The notes: generated from the sequence alone by a model not told the origin. A stretch of DNA of 64,000 nucleotides from Hyphomonadaceae bacterium (GCA_013001295.1 JABDMW010000022.1:1-64000); one strand, 5' to 3'; positions 41,354 through 50,979 are shown, counted from the stretch's first letter. Numbers and translations: made by a program.

Positions 41354-41743
41354 ATGATTATTAAAAAACAAATGAAACCTCCGCATGCATACTGGCCTCG
41401 TGAAACAAGCGGTGATGCCGACTTCACGCCTCCGAGTGAATTTAAATTCTCGCGTTCACGTATAATGTATATTGAGGACAAGTCGACCGGACTTGAAGGG
41501 GATGCCCGTATAGGACGAGTGTTTTTCTCAAAAACTGGAAAAACTCTCTATTACAAAGGCCTCAAGTTTCAGAGTTTGAAAGGAAACGGTTTTAAGGCTA
41601 ATTACTTCGAAGTTGATTCAGGTGATCAATATTGGATATCAGGCCCCCGCAAAGATCTTCACGACCGGCTTTATGGTGGGAATGCTGGCGTCGTTATTGA
41701 TGATGATGTTCGGGAAGAATATATGAAATCAGTATCCAAATAA
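41354..41743 (+). CDS. Conserved small protein often misnamed DXP synthase
   Basis: 129 residues from the ATG at 41354, but the conserved part begins at residue 38 (ATG 41465): MYIEDKSTGLEGDARIGRV, then FSKTGKTLYYKG, FQSLKGNGFKANYF, and YWISGPRKD with DRLYGG. I recall many 80-100 residue bacterial proteins with this pattern that carry an erroneous 1-deoxy-D-xylulose-5-phosphate synthase name; they lack every DXS domain. Function unknown. No candidate start has a good ribosome site, so the real protein may be 92 residues. Convergent with uvrD. Confidence 0.65.
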   Translation: MIIKKQMKPPHAYWPRETSGDADFTPPSEFKFSRSRIMYIEDKSTGLEGDARIGRVFFSKTGKTLYYKGLKFQSLKGNGFKANYFEVDSGDQYWISGPRKDLHDRLYGGNAGVVIDDDVREEYMKSVSK

Positions 41744-41745
41744 CC

Positions 41746-44073
41746 TCAGGCCTTTTCGACGAAGCTATCCAGGACTTTCTTGCTGCCGGCTTTCTCGAAC
41801 TTAACTTCCAGCTTATTGCCGTCAGCGCTGACGATTTTGCCATAACCGAATTTTTGATGGAAAATTCGTTCACCAATGACGAAATTAAGTCCGCTGTCTT
41901 TGGCTTTACGCTTGATGGCGGTGCCTTCAATTGTCGGTGCTCGTTGAGCATTCTTTTTATATCGCTGCCATCCTGGCGAGCTCGGTTCTGAAAATGATCC
42001 GCCAAACTCCGGCTTGGAGAAACTGTCCGAGAATTGTTGCGAAGCCGCATTGCCATAATATCCGGTTTCCGATTCCACATCCACATGCTCAGCAGGGAGT
42101 TCGTCAATGAACCGCGACGGAATGCTCGATTGCCATTGCCCATAGATCTGTCGATTGGCAGCGAAATAAATATGAGCCCGTTCGCGAGCGCGGGTCAAAC
42201 CCACATAGGCGAGGCGGCGCTCTTCTTCGAGGCCCGCCATGCCATTCTCATCCAATGATTTTTGCGATGGGAAAGTGCCGTCTTCCCAGCCTGGTAAGAA
42301 CACCAATGGAAATTCGAGGCCCTTGGCGGCGTGCAAGGTCATCAAACTGATCTCGTCCTCGGTCTCACCGGTTTCCGCGTCCAGAACCAGGCTGACATGT
42401 TCCATATAGGCATCGAGGGTTTCAAACTCACCCATGGCCTGAATGAGTTCTTTTAAGTTTTCAAGCCGTCCTTCGGCTTTTGGACTTTTGTCCTCCCGCC
42501 ACATTTGGGTATAGCCGCTCTCATCCAAAACTTTTTCGGCAAGCTCTGTATGGGATATTGCGCGCATTTCTGTGCGCCATCGGTCAATATCGAGCAGAAA
42601 AGCGCGCAAGGACGACCGGGCCTTGCCACGGATTTCATCGGTTTTGACCAATTGGCGGGTGGCGTTTTCAAGGCTGACCCCCATAGCCCTGGCCGCGACC
42701 TGTAGTTTTTGTATACTGGTCGCGCCGATCCCACGCTTCGGGGTGTTGACGATGCGTTCGAACGCCAGATCGTCGGTCTCAGATCTTATAGTGCGAAGAT
42801 AGGCATGAGCATCTCGGATTTCCGCCCGTTCGAAAAAGCGCGGTCCCCCGATCACACGGTAGGGTAGGCCCAACATAATGAAACGCTCTTCAAAACTACG
42901 CATTTGCCGGGAAGCCCGCACGAGCACCGCGACATCATTATAGACGCGTCCGGTGCTTTTCCAGTTTTCAATTTCACCTGCGATGACCCGGGCTTCGGCT
43001 GTCCCGTCCCAAACACCGGAAACACCGACCTTCTCTCCGCCTTGTTCCTCGGTCCATAGGGTTTTGCCTAGCCGGTCTTCATTGGCTGAGATCAGGCCCG
43101 AGGCAGCCGCAAGGATATGCTCGGTAGAGCGATAATTGCGTTCCAACCGGATGACTTTGGCGCCCGGGAAATCTTTTTCAAACCGGAGGATGTTGTCGAC
43201 TTCCGCGCCGCGCCACCCGTAGATCGACTGATCGTCATCTCCGACAACACAAAGGTTCTGTGATCCTTGAGCCAACAGACGCAGCCAAAGATATTGTGCA
43301 ACATTGGTATCCTGATACTCGTCAACCAACAGGTATTTGAACTTGGCGTGGTACTTTTGCAGGACATCCGGGTATTTCTGAAAAATGGTAATGTTGTGCA
43401 GGAGCAGATCGCCAAAATCGCAGGCATTCAGGGTTTTCAAGCGGTTTTGATAAATGGTATAAAGCGCTTTGCCTTTGCCACCGGCGAAGCTGAACCCATC
43501 ATTGCCCGTCAGCCGATCTGGGGTCAGGCCTTTATTTTTCCATCCATCAATCATGTGGGCCAAATGACGGGGCGTCCAACGCTTCTCATCAATGTTTTCG
43601 GCTCGCAGAATTTGTTTAAGCAGTCGAAGTTGATCGTCGGTATCGAGAATGGTGAAACTGGATTTTAGCCCGGCCAATTCAGCGTGAATACGCAGGATTT
43701 TGGCGGCGATGGAGTGAAATGTCCCGAGCCAGGGGAGCCCTTCTACCTGATTGCCCAATAAGCCGGCACAGCGTTCGCGCATTTCCCGGGCCGCTTTATT
43801 AGTAAATGTGACAGACAGGATTTGTGAGGGAAAGGCCTTGCCAAGGGACAAGATGTGGGCGAGGCGGCAAGTCAGCACACGGGTCTTGCCGGTTCCGGCC
43901 CCTGCTAACACAAGAACCGGTCCATCCAAGTTTTCCACAGCTTCTTTTTGTTCCGGATTTAAGCCCTCAAGATATGGCGCACCGCGCGACATCCCAGCCA
44001 TCGCGCGCTCGGATATGCTCATTTTGCGTTCCGAGGAACGCTCAGGAATAGGGGCAGAATCAGCAGCAGACAT
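41746..44073 (-). CDS. uvrD: ATP-dependent DNA helicase UvrD/PcrA
   Basis: 775 residues from ATG 44073; a TTG six codons earlier is in frame. Superfamily 1A 3'-5' helicase. Motif Ia region LAGAGTGKTRVL (Walker A), VDEYQDTN (II), GDDDQSIYGWRGA (III), RLERNYRST (IV), LMTLHAAKGLEFP (V) and YVGLTRAR (VI). The C-terminus ends in a Tudor-like domain (GERIFHQKFGYGKIV), as in PcrA. Roles: nucleotide excision and mismatch repair, clearing of RNA polymerase or RecA. Confidence 0.94.
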   Translation of the reverse strand: MSAADSAPIPERSSERKMSISERAMAGMSRGAPYLEGLNPEQKEAVENLDGPVLVLAGAGTGKTRVLTCRLAHILSLGKAFPSQILSVTFTNKAAREMRERCAGLLGNQVEGLPWLGTFHSIAAKILRIHAELAGLKSSFTILDTDDQLRLLKQILRAENIDEKRWTPRHLAHMIDGWKNKGLTPDRLTGNDGFSFAGGKGKALYTIYQNRLKTLNACDFGDLLLHNITIFQKYPDVLQKYHAKFKYLLVDEYQDTNVAQYLWLRLLAQGSQNLCVVGDDDQSIYGWRGAEVDNILRFEKDFPGAKVIRLERNYRSTEHILAAASGLISANEDRLGKTLWTEEQGGEKVGVSGVWDGTAEARVIAGEIENWKSTGRVYNDVAVLVRASRQMRSFEERFIMLGLPYRVIGGPRFFERAEIRDAHAYLRTIRSETDDLAFERIVNTPKRGIGATSIQKLQVAARAMGVSLENATRQLVKTDEIRGKARSSLRAFLLDIDRWRTEMRAISHTELAEKVLDESGYTQMWREDKSPKAEGRLENLKELIQAMGEFETLDAYMEHVSLVLDAETGETEDEISLMTLHAAKGLEFPLVFLPGWEDGTFPSQKSLDENGMAGLEEERRLAYVGLTRARERAHIYFAANRQIYGQWQSSIPSRFIDELPAEHVDVESETGYYGNAASQQFSDSFSKPEFGGSFSEPSSPGWQRYKKNAQRAPTIEGTAIKRKAKDSGLNFVIGERIFHQKFGYGKIVSADGNKLEVKFEKAGSKKVLDSFVEKA

Positions 44074-44139
44074 GACCGGAACATATGGCAAACATTTTCA
44101 GAAATCTATGGCCGATTTGTCGGTCTTGCAGCGGCCTGT

Positions 44140-44562
44140 TTAGACGGTTGTTTTTTCCAATTTTCTGACTTTATTCCGTTCTCGTTTGAGGTTATCCGCC
44201 AGAGCATGTCGCATCGCCCGGCCGTTGGCACCGATCGCCACGAAAACGATCCGGTCGACGGAGACGATAATCCGCCCGGTCAGCTTGCTGCGCGCCACGC
44301 ATTTAACCGTCAAGGACGTCCGTCCCACATCAACGGTCGCGACGCCAATCTCGACTACGTCACCCTGATAAGCAGGTGTCTGGAAATTCAATTCGCTGAT
44401 ATATTTTGTGACCACCATGGGCGTGCCCATTTGGCAAGCGCAATAAATTCCGCATTCCTCGTCGATCCACGCCATGAGACGCCCGCCGAAAAGCGTGTTG
44501 CGGGCATTTAAATCCTGAGGTTTGACAACTTTGCGGGCACGAAAAATCAGATCGGTAGACAT
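44140..44562 (-). CDS. Acyl-CoA thioesterase (YciA-type hotdog)
   Basis: 140 residues from ATG 44562, with AGGAG about 7 nt upstream. Hotdog fold: NARNTLFGGRLMAWIDEECG, the HotDog helix with catalytic Asp, VTKYISELNF, and GDVVEIGVATVDVGRTSL. Members hydrolyse acyl-CoAs of varied chain length. It is 66 nt upstream of uvrD on the same strand. Confidence 0.87.
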   Translation of the reverse strand: MSTDLIFRARKVVKPQDLNARNTLFGGRLMAWIDEECGIYCACQMGTPMVVTKYISELNFQTPAYQGDVVEIGVATVDVGRTSLTVKCVARSKLTGRIIVSVDRIVFVAIGANGRAMRHALADNLKRERNKVRKLEKTTV

Positions 44563-44736
44563 GGCCGTTCTCCTCAATTGGAATCAAATATGCTCAGCCC
44601 TCCCGTATTGATCGTGAGAATGAATAATCGTCCCTAATATGTAAATTGAATTGCAACGCGCCGCAGTATGATTGAGCCATTCGATGGATTTTTGATCAGG
44701 ATATTTGTCGATTTGCATAAAATTTATGCAGTCATA

Positions 44737-46113
44737 TCACGGCAATGCGGCGTAAGAGTCTTCGAGAATATCCATGGGAACTTGGCCCATTCTGAGCAAT
44801 TTGTCGTGAAATTTTCGAATATCGAAATCGTCGCCCAGCCGCGCCTCTTCCCTATTCCGCAATTTCAAGATGGCGTCCGCTCCGAATTTATATGTGTGGG
44901 TTTGCAGCGGCATTCTACGCAGTCTCTTGTATTCACGTTCTGCCAAATTTTGTAGGCGCTCCGGGAGGTGATCGATCCAATAGCTTTCAAACTGCTCCCA
45001 TAACCAATTGTCATGGTGGAGACGTGCATCGAGTATGACCCGGTGAGACCGGATCAATTGCCAATCCCAATATCCTAATCTTTGTTCGAACGTCTGAAAG
45101 AGCCCGAGTTCAGGGCCAAATTCTTCGATGTAGGTGGCCCATCCTTCCATAAATGAACGTGAGTATCGTGACCGGGGGCTATTCGGAAGTCCTTTGTCTC
45201 CGGTGCATGTCGTTCCCCGTCGTATTAGAACGTTTTGCATATGATGTCCGGGTACCAGTTCATGGATCATCAAATAGTCCAGATCTTTTCCTAGGAAGCT
45301 TTCTCCATCCCAATAAAAGTGAAATATATATCGTACCGGCGTGTAGGTGCCGATAGCATACACAAAATCCAATTTTCGACTGGCCACAATTTTGGTTGGC
45401 GGCAAATCGTACTCAAGAAATAATTTTGAGAGGTTTTCTTCGATAATCGGGCGCCTTGCATTAAAGGCCTCAATAATGTCTTCTTCTCTCGAGAATGAGT
45501 TCACATAATTAGTTTGAAATTCATCAAGTGACGACGCGAGACCTTGCGAGATGATTTCGGTTTCGAGTGTTGAAAGACCTTTTAACGCTTTATCAACTTC
45601 AGATTTGCCGTACTTAATCAAGTCATCAAAGGTCATATTTGACCCGGAATACCCCTTGATTTTATTCATATATCTAAGTTGCTGCAGCCGTTTTCTCTCA
45701 ATGTTCTCATCTTCGCGAGCATCGAAGTTTTCGTCTGAGTGTTTGGTTTCCAGAACATTTAACTGATCGGTCAGTTTTGATTTTAAGTTCAGGAGCCGAA
45801 ATTTATTGCACGGTGAAAGACGGTCATATCGGAATTGACTTATTTCATTTAATTCAGCGGTTTTCGTCGCCACTGTTTGTTTTGGTAATTCACTGTTCAT
45901 TTTTTCAATGAACTGCTTATTAACGACAGGTTGTTTACCGGTTTTTTTGATTATATTTTGAATATATTCGACGGAAGGGAGCTTCACCGCGGTTCTAAAA
46001 AACACCTCAAATTCTGCATTGATCTGAGCGGGCGATTTTGGGACGGGGAGAAGGCTAAGCCACAAAAGGCCAATTGCAATTAACGGGATTAATATCGCGA
46101 TTGGATGCTTCAT
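44737..46113 (-). CDS. DUF885-family metallopeptidase-like protein
   Basis: 458 residues from ATG 46113. N-terminal hydrophobic segment (about 5-24) as a signal anchor, so extracytoplasmic. DUF885 motifs: HELVPGHHMQ (zinc-type H-E-x3-H-H) and EGWATYIEE about 50 residues later. Family members are predicted peptidases; substrate unknown. The start overlaps the RHH stop (ATGA), making it the last gene of the sspB-fumC run. Confidence 0.82.
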   Translation of the reverse strand: MKHPIAILIPLIAIGLLWLSLLPVPKSPAQINAEFEVFFRTAVKLPSVEYIQNIIKKTGKQPVVNKQFIEKMNSELPKQTVATKTAELNEISQFRYDRLSPCNKFRLLNLKSKLTDQLNVLETKHSDENFDAREDENIERKRLQQLRYMNKIKGYSGSNMTFDDLIKYGKSEVDKALKGLSTLETEIISQGLASSLDEFQTNYVNSFSREEDIIEAFNARRPIIEENLSKLFLEYDLPPTKIVASRKLDFVYAIGTYTPVRYIFHFYWDGESFLGKDLDYLMIHELVPGHHMQNVLIRRGTTCTGDKGLPNSPRSRYSRSFMEGWATYIEEFGPELGLFQTFEQRLGYWDWQLIRSHRVILDARLHHDNWLWEQFESYWIDHLPERLQNLAEREYKRLRRMPLQTHTYKFGADAILKLRNREEARLGDDFDIRKFHDKLLRMGQVPMDILEDSYAALP

Positions 46114-46349
46114 GATTTCCCGGATTTTTGTTGAACATACCGAAGCGACCATAGTCTGAGATAGGCGGCGAGACCGTAAGCGCTGTCTTCCACAGTGCGT
46201 CGGTCATCAAGGCGGGTGATGAAACCGGCGATCGACTGTTCGCGATCGGTTGCGGCGCTGTCGATCACCGCCCAAAACTCCGGTTCGAGCGAAATCGACG
46301 TACGGTGACCGTGGATCGATAGGGAGCGCTTCTGTCGTTTTCCGCTCAT
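46110..46349 (-). CDS. Ribbon-helix-helix domain protein (RHH_4)
   Basis: 79 residues. Basic N-terminal strand KRSLSIHGHRTSISLEPEFW, then two helices (AVIDSAATDREQSIAGFITRL split at its turn), as in the RHH_4 group often annotated as aryl-sulfate sulfotransferase-like or DNA-binding. A regulatory role is possible. It overlaps DUF4169 upstream and the DUF885 gene downstream by 4 nt each. Confidence 0.82.
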   Translation of the reverse strand: MSGKRQKRSLSIHGHRTSISLEPEFWAVIDSAATDREQSIAGFITRLDDRRTVEDSAYGLAAYLRLWSLRYVQQKSGKS

Positions 46350-46522
46350 GGATCGAGCTCATGATCATCGATATGTTTGTTGAGCTTGTCGGTTTTGGCT
46401 TTATCAAGCTGTTTCTCGGCCTTGGTACGGCCAAATTTGATGCGATTTTCAGTAGCGCGCTTCTCTTTGTCTGACCGAAGCTTTGCCTTGCGGGCCTTAT
46501 TGAAATTGATCGGTTCCGCCAT
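46346..46522 (-). CDS. DUF4169 family protein
   Basis: 58 residues, a short gene read directly from the minus strand. It begins MAEPINFNKARKAKLRSDKE and contains the family hallmark ENRIKFGRTKAEK, then a charged helical tail. Highly charged and probably helical; function unknown. DUF4169 is commonly found beside fumC and an RHH_4 gene in alphaproteobacteria. 2 nt after fumC, overlapping RHH by 4 nt. Confidence 0.85.
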   Translation of the reverse strand: MAEPINFNKARKAKLRSDKEKRATENRIKFGRTKAEKQLDKAKTDKLNKHIDDHELDP

Positions 46523-46524
46523 GC

Positions 46525-47916
46525 CTATCTTGGTTTGATCATGAGTTCAGGGCGGACGATTTTGTCGAACTCTTTTTCAGTGACAAATCCAAGCCGGACC
46601 GCTTCTTCCCGTAAAGTCGTGCCGTTTTTATGGGCGGTTTTGGCGACTTTCGTGGCATTATCATAGCCGATGGTCGGCGCGAGGGCCGTTACCAGCATGA
46701 GAGAACGGCTCAACAGATCGGCAATACGCTCTTCGTTGGCGGTAATGCCGACCACGCATCGCTCAGAAAAACTCAGTGCAGCGTCTGAAAGCAGCTGGAT
46801 CGACTGGATCATATTATAGACCATGACCGGTTTATAGACATTAAGCTCGAAATGGCCTTGCGATCCGGCCATCGTCATTGTCGTGTGGTTTCCCATGATT
46901 TGGGTGCAGACCATGGTGGCGGCTTCGCATTGGGTCGGATTGACTTTGCCGGGCATAATCGACGAACCGGGTTCATTGGCGGGTAGGGAGATCTCGCCGA
47001 GGCCGGACCGCGGGCCGGAGGCTAGGAAACGGATATCATTGGCGATCTTGAAAAAACTGGCCGCGACCGTGTTGAGGGCACCGTGAGCGGACACGAAGGC
47101 GTCATGGGCGGCAAGGGCTTCGAATTTATTGGGCGCAGTTTTAAACGGCAATTTCGTATAGCTGGCGACTTCCTGGGCGAAGGCTTTGGCGAAGCCGGGC
47201 TTGGCGTTCAGGCCGGTGCCGACCGCCGTACCGCCCTGGGCAAGCGGGTAGAGTTCTTTCAGGCCGTTCTTGATGCGCTTAATCCCATTGTCGATCTGCG
47301 CAACATAACCGGAAAATTCCTGACCCAGCGTACACGGGGTCGCGTCCTGAGTGTGAGTGCGGCCGATTTTGATGATGTTTTTAAACTCGCCGGACTTATC
47401 ATTAAGCGCATTGCGCAACACCTGGAGGGCCGGCAGCAGGCGGTGCTCAATTTCCTCCGCCGCTGCAATATGCATGGCGGTTGGGAATGTGTCGTTTGAG
47501 GATTGGCTGCGATTGACGTGGTCATTCGGATGAACCGGGTCCTTGGAGCCGATTTTGCCGCCCATGATTTCAATAGCCCGATTGGCGACGACTTCATTGA
47601 CGTTCATGTTGGATTGGGTGCCGGACCCCGTCTGCCAGATCGACAGCGGGAAATTGTCGTCGAGTTTGCCCTCGGCCACTTCACTGGCAGCCTTTACAAT
47701 GGCTTTGGTCCGGTTGGCATCGAGATTCTTCAAAGACTTGTTGGCCAGAGCTGCAGAGCGCTTGACGATCCCCAATGCGCGGATCACGGATGCCGGCATG
47801 GTTTCTGTCCCGATTGGAAAATTGATCAGGGAGCGGGCGGTCTGGGCGCCGTAATACTTATCCGCAGGAACTTTTAGCTTTCCGAAACTGTCGGATTCAG
47901 TACGCATCTTGCTCAT
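46525..47916 (-). CDS. fumC: Fumarate hydratase class II
   Basis: 463 residues. Iron-independent interconversion of fumarate and malate (TCA cycle). The superfamily signature [11 protein letters not shown] is present, with [14 protein letters not shown] and [10 protein letters not shown]. Normal length. Second gene of the sspB-fumC-DUF4169-RHH-DUF885 run, 19 nt after sspB. Confidence 0.96.
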   Translation of the reverse strand: MSKMRTESDSFGKLKVPADKYYGAQTARSLINFPIGTETMPASVIRALGIVKRSAALANKSLKNLDANRTKAIVKAASEVAEGKLDDNFPLSIWQTGSGTQSNMNVNEVVANRAIEIMGGKIGSKDPVHPNDHVNRSQSSNDTFPTAMHIAAAEEIEHRLLPALQVLRNALNDKSGEFKNIIKIGRTHTQDATPCTLGQEFSGYVAQIDNGIKRIKNGLKELYPLAQGGTAVGTGLNAKPGFAKAFAQEVASYTKLPFKTAPNKFEALAAHDAFVSAHGALNTVAASFFKIANDIRFLASGPRSGLGEISLPANEPGSSIMPGKVNPTQCEAATMVCTQIMGNHTTMTMAGSQGHFELNVYKPVMVYNMIQSIQLLSDAALSFSERCVVGITANEERIADLLSRSLMLVTALAPTIGYDNATKVAKTAHKNGTTLREEAVRLGFVTEKEFDKIVRPELMIKPR

Positions 47917-47935
47917 GGGGCAGTCCTAAAATTGT

Positions 47936-48499
47936 CTATTTCTTACGGAAGGAGTCGAGGCTGACAACCTTATTCGCAGCTTCAATTTCGGTCTCTTCTG
48001 CAGGTTTGTCCGCTTTGGCTTTTGATTTTGCTGCCGGTTTCTTCTTCGGCTTAGCTGGCTTGTCATCGGTTGCAGCCACAGGTTTGGCTTGTGGTTCCGG
48101 TCGAATGCGGGCCAAGGTCGCCGGTGCGTCCTGCATTTCTTCCGGCGGGTCAAATTGCATGGCAAAGCCGACGCTCGGGTCATGGAAACGGGTGATAGCT
48201 GTATAGGGAACTGATAAATATTTCGGTACACCGCCAAATTTTAACGTGACTTCAAAGCTGTCATCGTGAGCTTTAAGGTCCCAAAACTGGTGTTCAATCA
48301 CGACCGTAATTTCTTCCGGGTATTTTTTAGCCAAGCTTTCTTCGATATCGACGCCCGGGTAGTGGGTCAGAAAAGTGATGTAGAAATGGTGCGCGCCCGG
48401 AAGCCCGTCTTCGCGAATGACCCGGCGGATAGCGTCGCGCACAACCCCGCGCAAAGCGAGCTGGGTCATTTTGTCGTAATTCATTAAATCCTGACTCAA
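47936..48499 (-). CDS. sspB: SspB-family ClpXP adaptor / stringent starvation-like protein
   Basis: Alphaproteobacterial SspB: FYITFLTHYPGVDI, VVIEHQFWDL and FGGVPKYLSVPYTAI form the core that binds SsrA tags; the C-terminus is a Lys/Ala/Pro-rich linker ending KVVSLDSFRKK, the likely ClpX-docking tail. I chose a TTG start at 48499 giving LSQDLMNYDKM, since it has GGAG 7 nt upstream and matches how relatives begin; an ATG at 48526 or 48484 is possible. It delivers tmRNA-tagged proteins to ClpXP; ssrA itself is in this window. Confidence 0.85.
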   Translation of the reverse strand: MSQDLMNYDKMTQLALRGVVRDAIRRVIREDGLPGAHHFYITFLTHYPGVDIEESLAKKYPEEITVVIEHQFWDLKAHDDSFEVTLKFGGVPKYLSVPYTAITRFHDPSVGFAMQFDPPEEMQDAPATLARIRPEPQAKPVAATDDKPAKPKKKPAAKSKAKADKPAEETEIEAANKVVSLDSFRKK

Positions 48500-48668
48500 G
48501 GGAGGACTCCATTTGTTTGCATTCAAACTAAGCCAATGGGCTTAGGAATCAACCGCGATTTCGCCTGATTCCGCAGCTAATTTTTCTCCCTATGCGAGAA
48601 TTGCGGCAAATCGGTGTAAAAGCCGATTGCACATACACAACGCCAGCGGATGCTGATAAGCAAAGACA

Positions 48669-50045
48669 ATGACAAACCATTACACGCCGGACGGAAAGTT
48701 CATCCCGCCACATGCGCCGCCGCTAACCGGCGAAGAGAAGATTGTGACGACAATCTGGAAGTTCATGCGCAACCCGCTTGAGGGGTTCGGGCCGCTGTCT
48801 TACCGGCAACCGATTGTCAGCCTGAAAACGGCCCGTTTGAAAATGCACGTTGTCAGCGATCCTGTGTGCATGAATGAGGTCTTGGTTAAAAACGCCGATG
48901 CGTACAAGAAAGCACCTATCAATCAACGTATTTTGAAACCTGCGACCAAAGAAGGCCTGCTTTCTGTGCATGATGCGCAATGGCGGCGACAAAGGCGCGG
49001 TGTCTCCCCGATATTTCAACACCGGTATATGGCGGATTTGGCGCCTGGAATAACAAAGGTCATTAGCGGATTTAAAGATAAATTGGACAAAGGCGACGGC
49101 AATATAGAGCTCAATCTGGCCATGGCGGATCTGACCTTTGATGTCTTGGCGAAAACATTGTTGGGCGACCCGAAGGGTCTGGACCGAGACCGGTTAAAAG
49201 CCGCAACACGCAAGGTCGTATCGTCTGCCGGTACGCTGCGGCCCGATGATCTCATTTCGCTCCCGGACTCGATTCCACGAGTCATGGGGCCGGGCGGATA
49301 TCTGGCGCTTCGGACCCTACGCAAAGCGGCAAATGAACTTCTTGACGCCCGCGACCCTGAAAACCCCGGCGATGATCTGGTCGGGCTTTTGATTTCAGCC
49401 AAAGACCCGAAATCCGGGGAGGCGCTGTCCCGCCGTGAAAAAACCGATAATCTCATCGGATTCTTCATAGCCGGTCATGAAACCACGGCACTGACCTTGA
49501 CCTGGGCGCTTTACCTCGTCGGCATGCACGGCGAAACCGCCAACCGGATCGTGGAGGAGGTGCGAAATGTCGTGGGCGAGGGCGATATTAAATACGAACA
49601 TATCCCGAAGTTGCCGTTTACCCGCGCCGTGATTGACGAGACCATGCGCCTGTTTCCACCGGCGCCTTTGCTGGCCCGCGAGGCCCAAAAAACCAATGAA
49701 GTTGGCGGCCGCGTGATTGAACCCGGTGATCTGATGATCCTCGCCACCTATATCATGCACCGCACAGACAGGCTCTGGGTCGATCCGCTGGTGTTTGATC
49801 CGAACCGGTTTCTTCGGGAACCCGGCCTCAACAAGGGCAAGGATAAATTCATGCCGTTCGGGGCCGGGCCACGTGTGTGTGTCGGAGCCGCATTTGCCGT
49901 CATGGAAGCGATGATGGCGCTGGCGACGCTGGTGCGCGATTTTGAGATAAAGCCCGAACCAGACAGTTATCCGCGACCGGTTATGACCGTGACTTTAAGG
50001 CCCGAAGGCGGTATCCATGCCCGGGTAAAAAGGCGTTCTGCCTAG
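48669..50045 (+). CDS. Cytochrome P450
   Basis: 458 residues, complete. C-helix WRRQRRGVSPIF, I-helix AGHETTALTLTW (oxygen activation), ExxR in IDETMRLFPP, and the heme-thiolate loop FMPFGAGPRVCVGAAFA with the proximal Cys. Unlike the CYP125-like gene at the left edge, it has CYP4/CYP102-like features, seen in bacterial fatty-acid or terpene P450s. No redox partner is adjacent. The stop overlaps that of the convergent PaaI gene at CTAG. Confidence 0.92.
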   Translation: MTNHYTPDGKFIPPHAPPLTGEEKIVTTIWKFMRNPLEGFGPLSYRQPIVSLKTARLKMHVVSDPVCMNEVLVKNADAYKKAPINQRILKPATKEGLLSVHDAQWRRQRRGVSPIFQHRYMADLAPGITKVISGFKDKLDKGDGNIELNLAMADLTFDVLAKTLLGDPKGLDRDRLKAATRKVVSSAGTLRPDDLISLPDSIPRVMGPGGYLALRTLRKAANELLDARDPENPGDDLVGLLISAKDPKSGEALSRREKTDNLIGFFIAGHETTALTLTWALYLVGMHGETANRIVEEVRNVVGEGDIKYEHIPKLPFTRAVIDETMRLFPPAPLLAREAQKTNEVGGRVIEPGDLMILATYIMHRTDRLWVDPLVFDPNRFLREPGLNKGKDKFMPFGAGPRVCVGAAFAVMEAMMALATLVRDFEIKPEPDSYPRPVMTVTLRPEGGIHARVKRRSA

Positions 50046-50464
50046 CCCATCGGGATTGAATAGGTGACGGTTGACTGACTTGAGACCTTGTCCGACGACG
50101 CGCCCTTAATATTGACCTCCATCACTGCCAATGTCCGCCCGATCTTGATAATCCGTGCATCGGCTTCGACCCAATCGCCTTTGCACGGCCGCAGGAAGTT
50201 GATGTTCAAGTTCGATGTGACAGCCATCGGCACGATGCCGATCTTTGTGAACACCGCGACATAGGCGGCGTGATCGGCCAATGCCATCTGGGTCGGCCCG
50301 CTGACAAAACCGCCGGGGCGGATATGGTTTTTGTTGACGTCGAGCCTTATGACGGCCCGACCGTCTTCCATGACCGTAATTTCGGGACGGGTTTGGTTTT
50401 TACGACCTTCAAACGCCTTCTCCATGAAGTCATTGACTTGTTGGACTGAAATTTTGGATGTCAC
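50042..50464 (-). CDS. PaaI-family thioesterase
   Basis: 140 residues from a GTG at 50464 with GAGGTG upstream; a TTG at 50503 is in frame but less likely. Hotdog fold with NHIRPGGFVSGPTQMALADH, AVTSNLNINFLRP and GRTLAVMEVNI. Probably an acyl-CoA or phenylacetyl-CoA-type thioesterase; substrate unknown. Convergent with the P450, sharing the palindromic CTAG for both stop codons. Confidence 0.82.
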   Translation of the reverse strand: MTSKISVQQVNDFMEKAFEGRKNQTRPEITVMEDGRAVIRLDVNKNHIRPGGFVSGPTQMALADHAAYVAVFTKIGIVPMAVTSNLNINFLRPCKGDWVEADARIIKIGRTLAVMEVNIKGASSDKVSSQSTVTYSIPMG

Positions 50465-50590
50465 GGGCACCTCAATCTGTTTTTGATTTTCGTCGCACCT
50501 CAATGCACTTTCGTCAATTGCAATTATGCGGGGTCTTGTCGAATAGCATTCGGCTACTTAAAGATGGTCGCATCTCAAAAAGGATCGACT

Positions 50591-50914
50591 ATGACAGATG
50601 TCAAAGATTTACCGGTATTTATGATCGCCAATTTTACGGTTCACGATGCAGACACTTACCGAAAATACGAGAAGGGATTTTTCCCCATACTCAAACGGCA
50701 TGGCGGCACATTCCATACTTTTGACGATGCGGTCCATACGTTCGAAGGGGCGGAGCCAATTGAAGGCCGGCTGGTGATGTTTCAATTCCCGAATGAGCAG
50801 TCGGCACGGGATTGGTTTGCGGATCCCGACTATCAGACAATATCAGAACATCGCCGCGCCGGTACCAAGATGAAATTTCTGTCCATGGTGCATTCCCTGC
50901 CGCCACGTAATTAA
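50591..50914 (+). CDS. DUF1330 family protein
   Basis: 107 residues from ATG 50591, with AAGGA about 7 nt upstream. A ferredoxin-like dimeric alpha/beta barrel fold: FMIANFTVHDADTYRKYEKG, a central VHTFEGAEPIEGRLVMFQF, and FPNEQSARDWFADPDYQTI. Function is unknown for the family. Stands alone between the divergent PaaI gene and convergent ssrA. Confidence 0.85.
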   Translation: MTDVKDLPVFMIANFTVHDADTYRKYEKGFFPILKRHGGTFHTFDDAVHTFEGAEPIEGRLVMFQFPNEQSARDWFADPDYQTISEHRRAGTKMKFLSMVHSLPPRN

Positions 50915-50945
50915 GCAGGTGTTTAATTAAACAACCATTTAAATA

Positions 50946-50979
50946 AAAAGGTGGGGGTTTCTGTTGCCAGCTACCCCCG
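50946..50979 (-). terminator. Rho-independent terminator of ssrA
   Basis: Read on the minus strand: GGGGGT (to 50973) and ACCCCC (50958-50953) form a GC-rich stem followed by CTTTTTATTT. The loop contains the strand that pairs with the tmRNA acceptor piece, so the terminator may compete with, or be processed into, the mature RNA. Confidence 0.6.
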
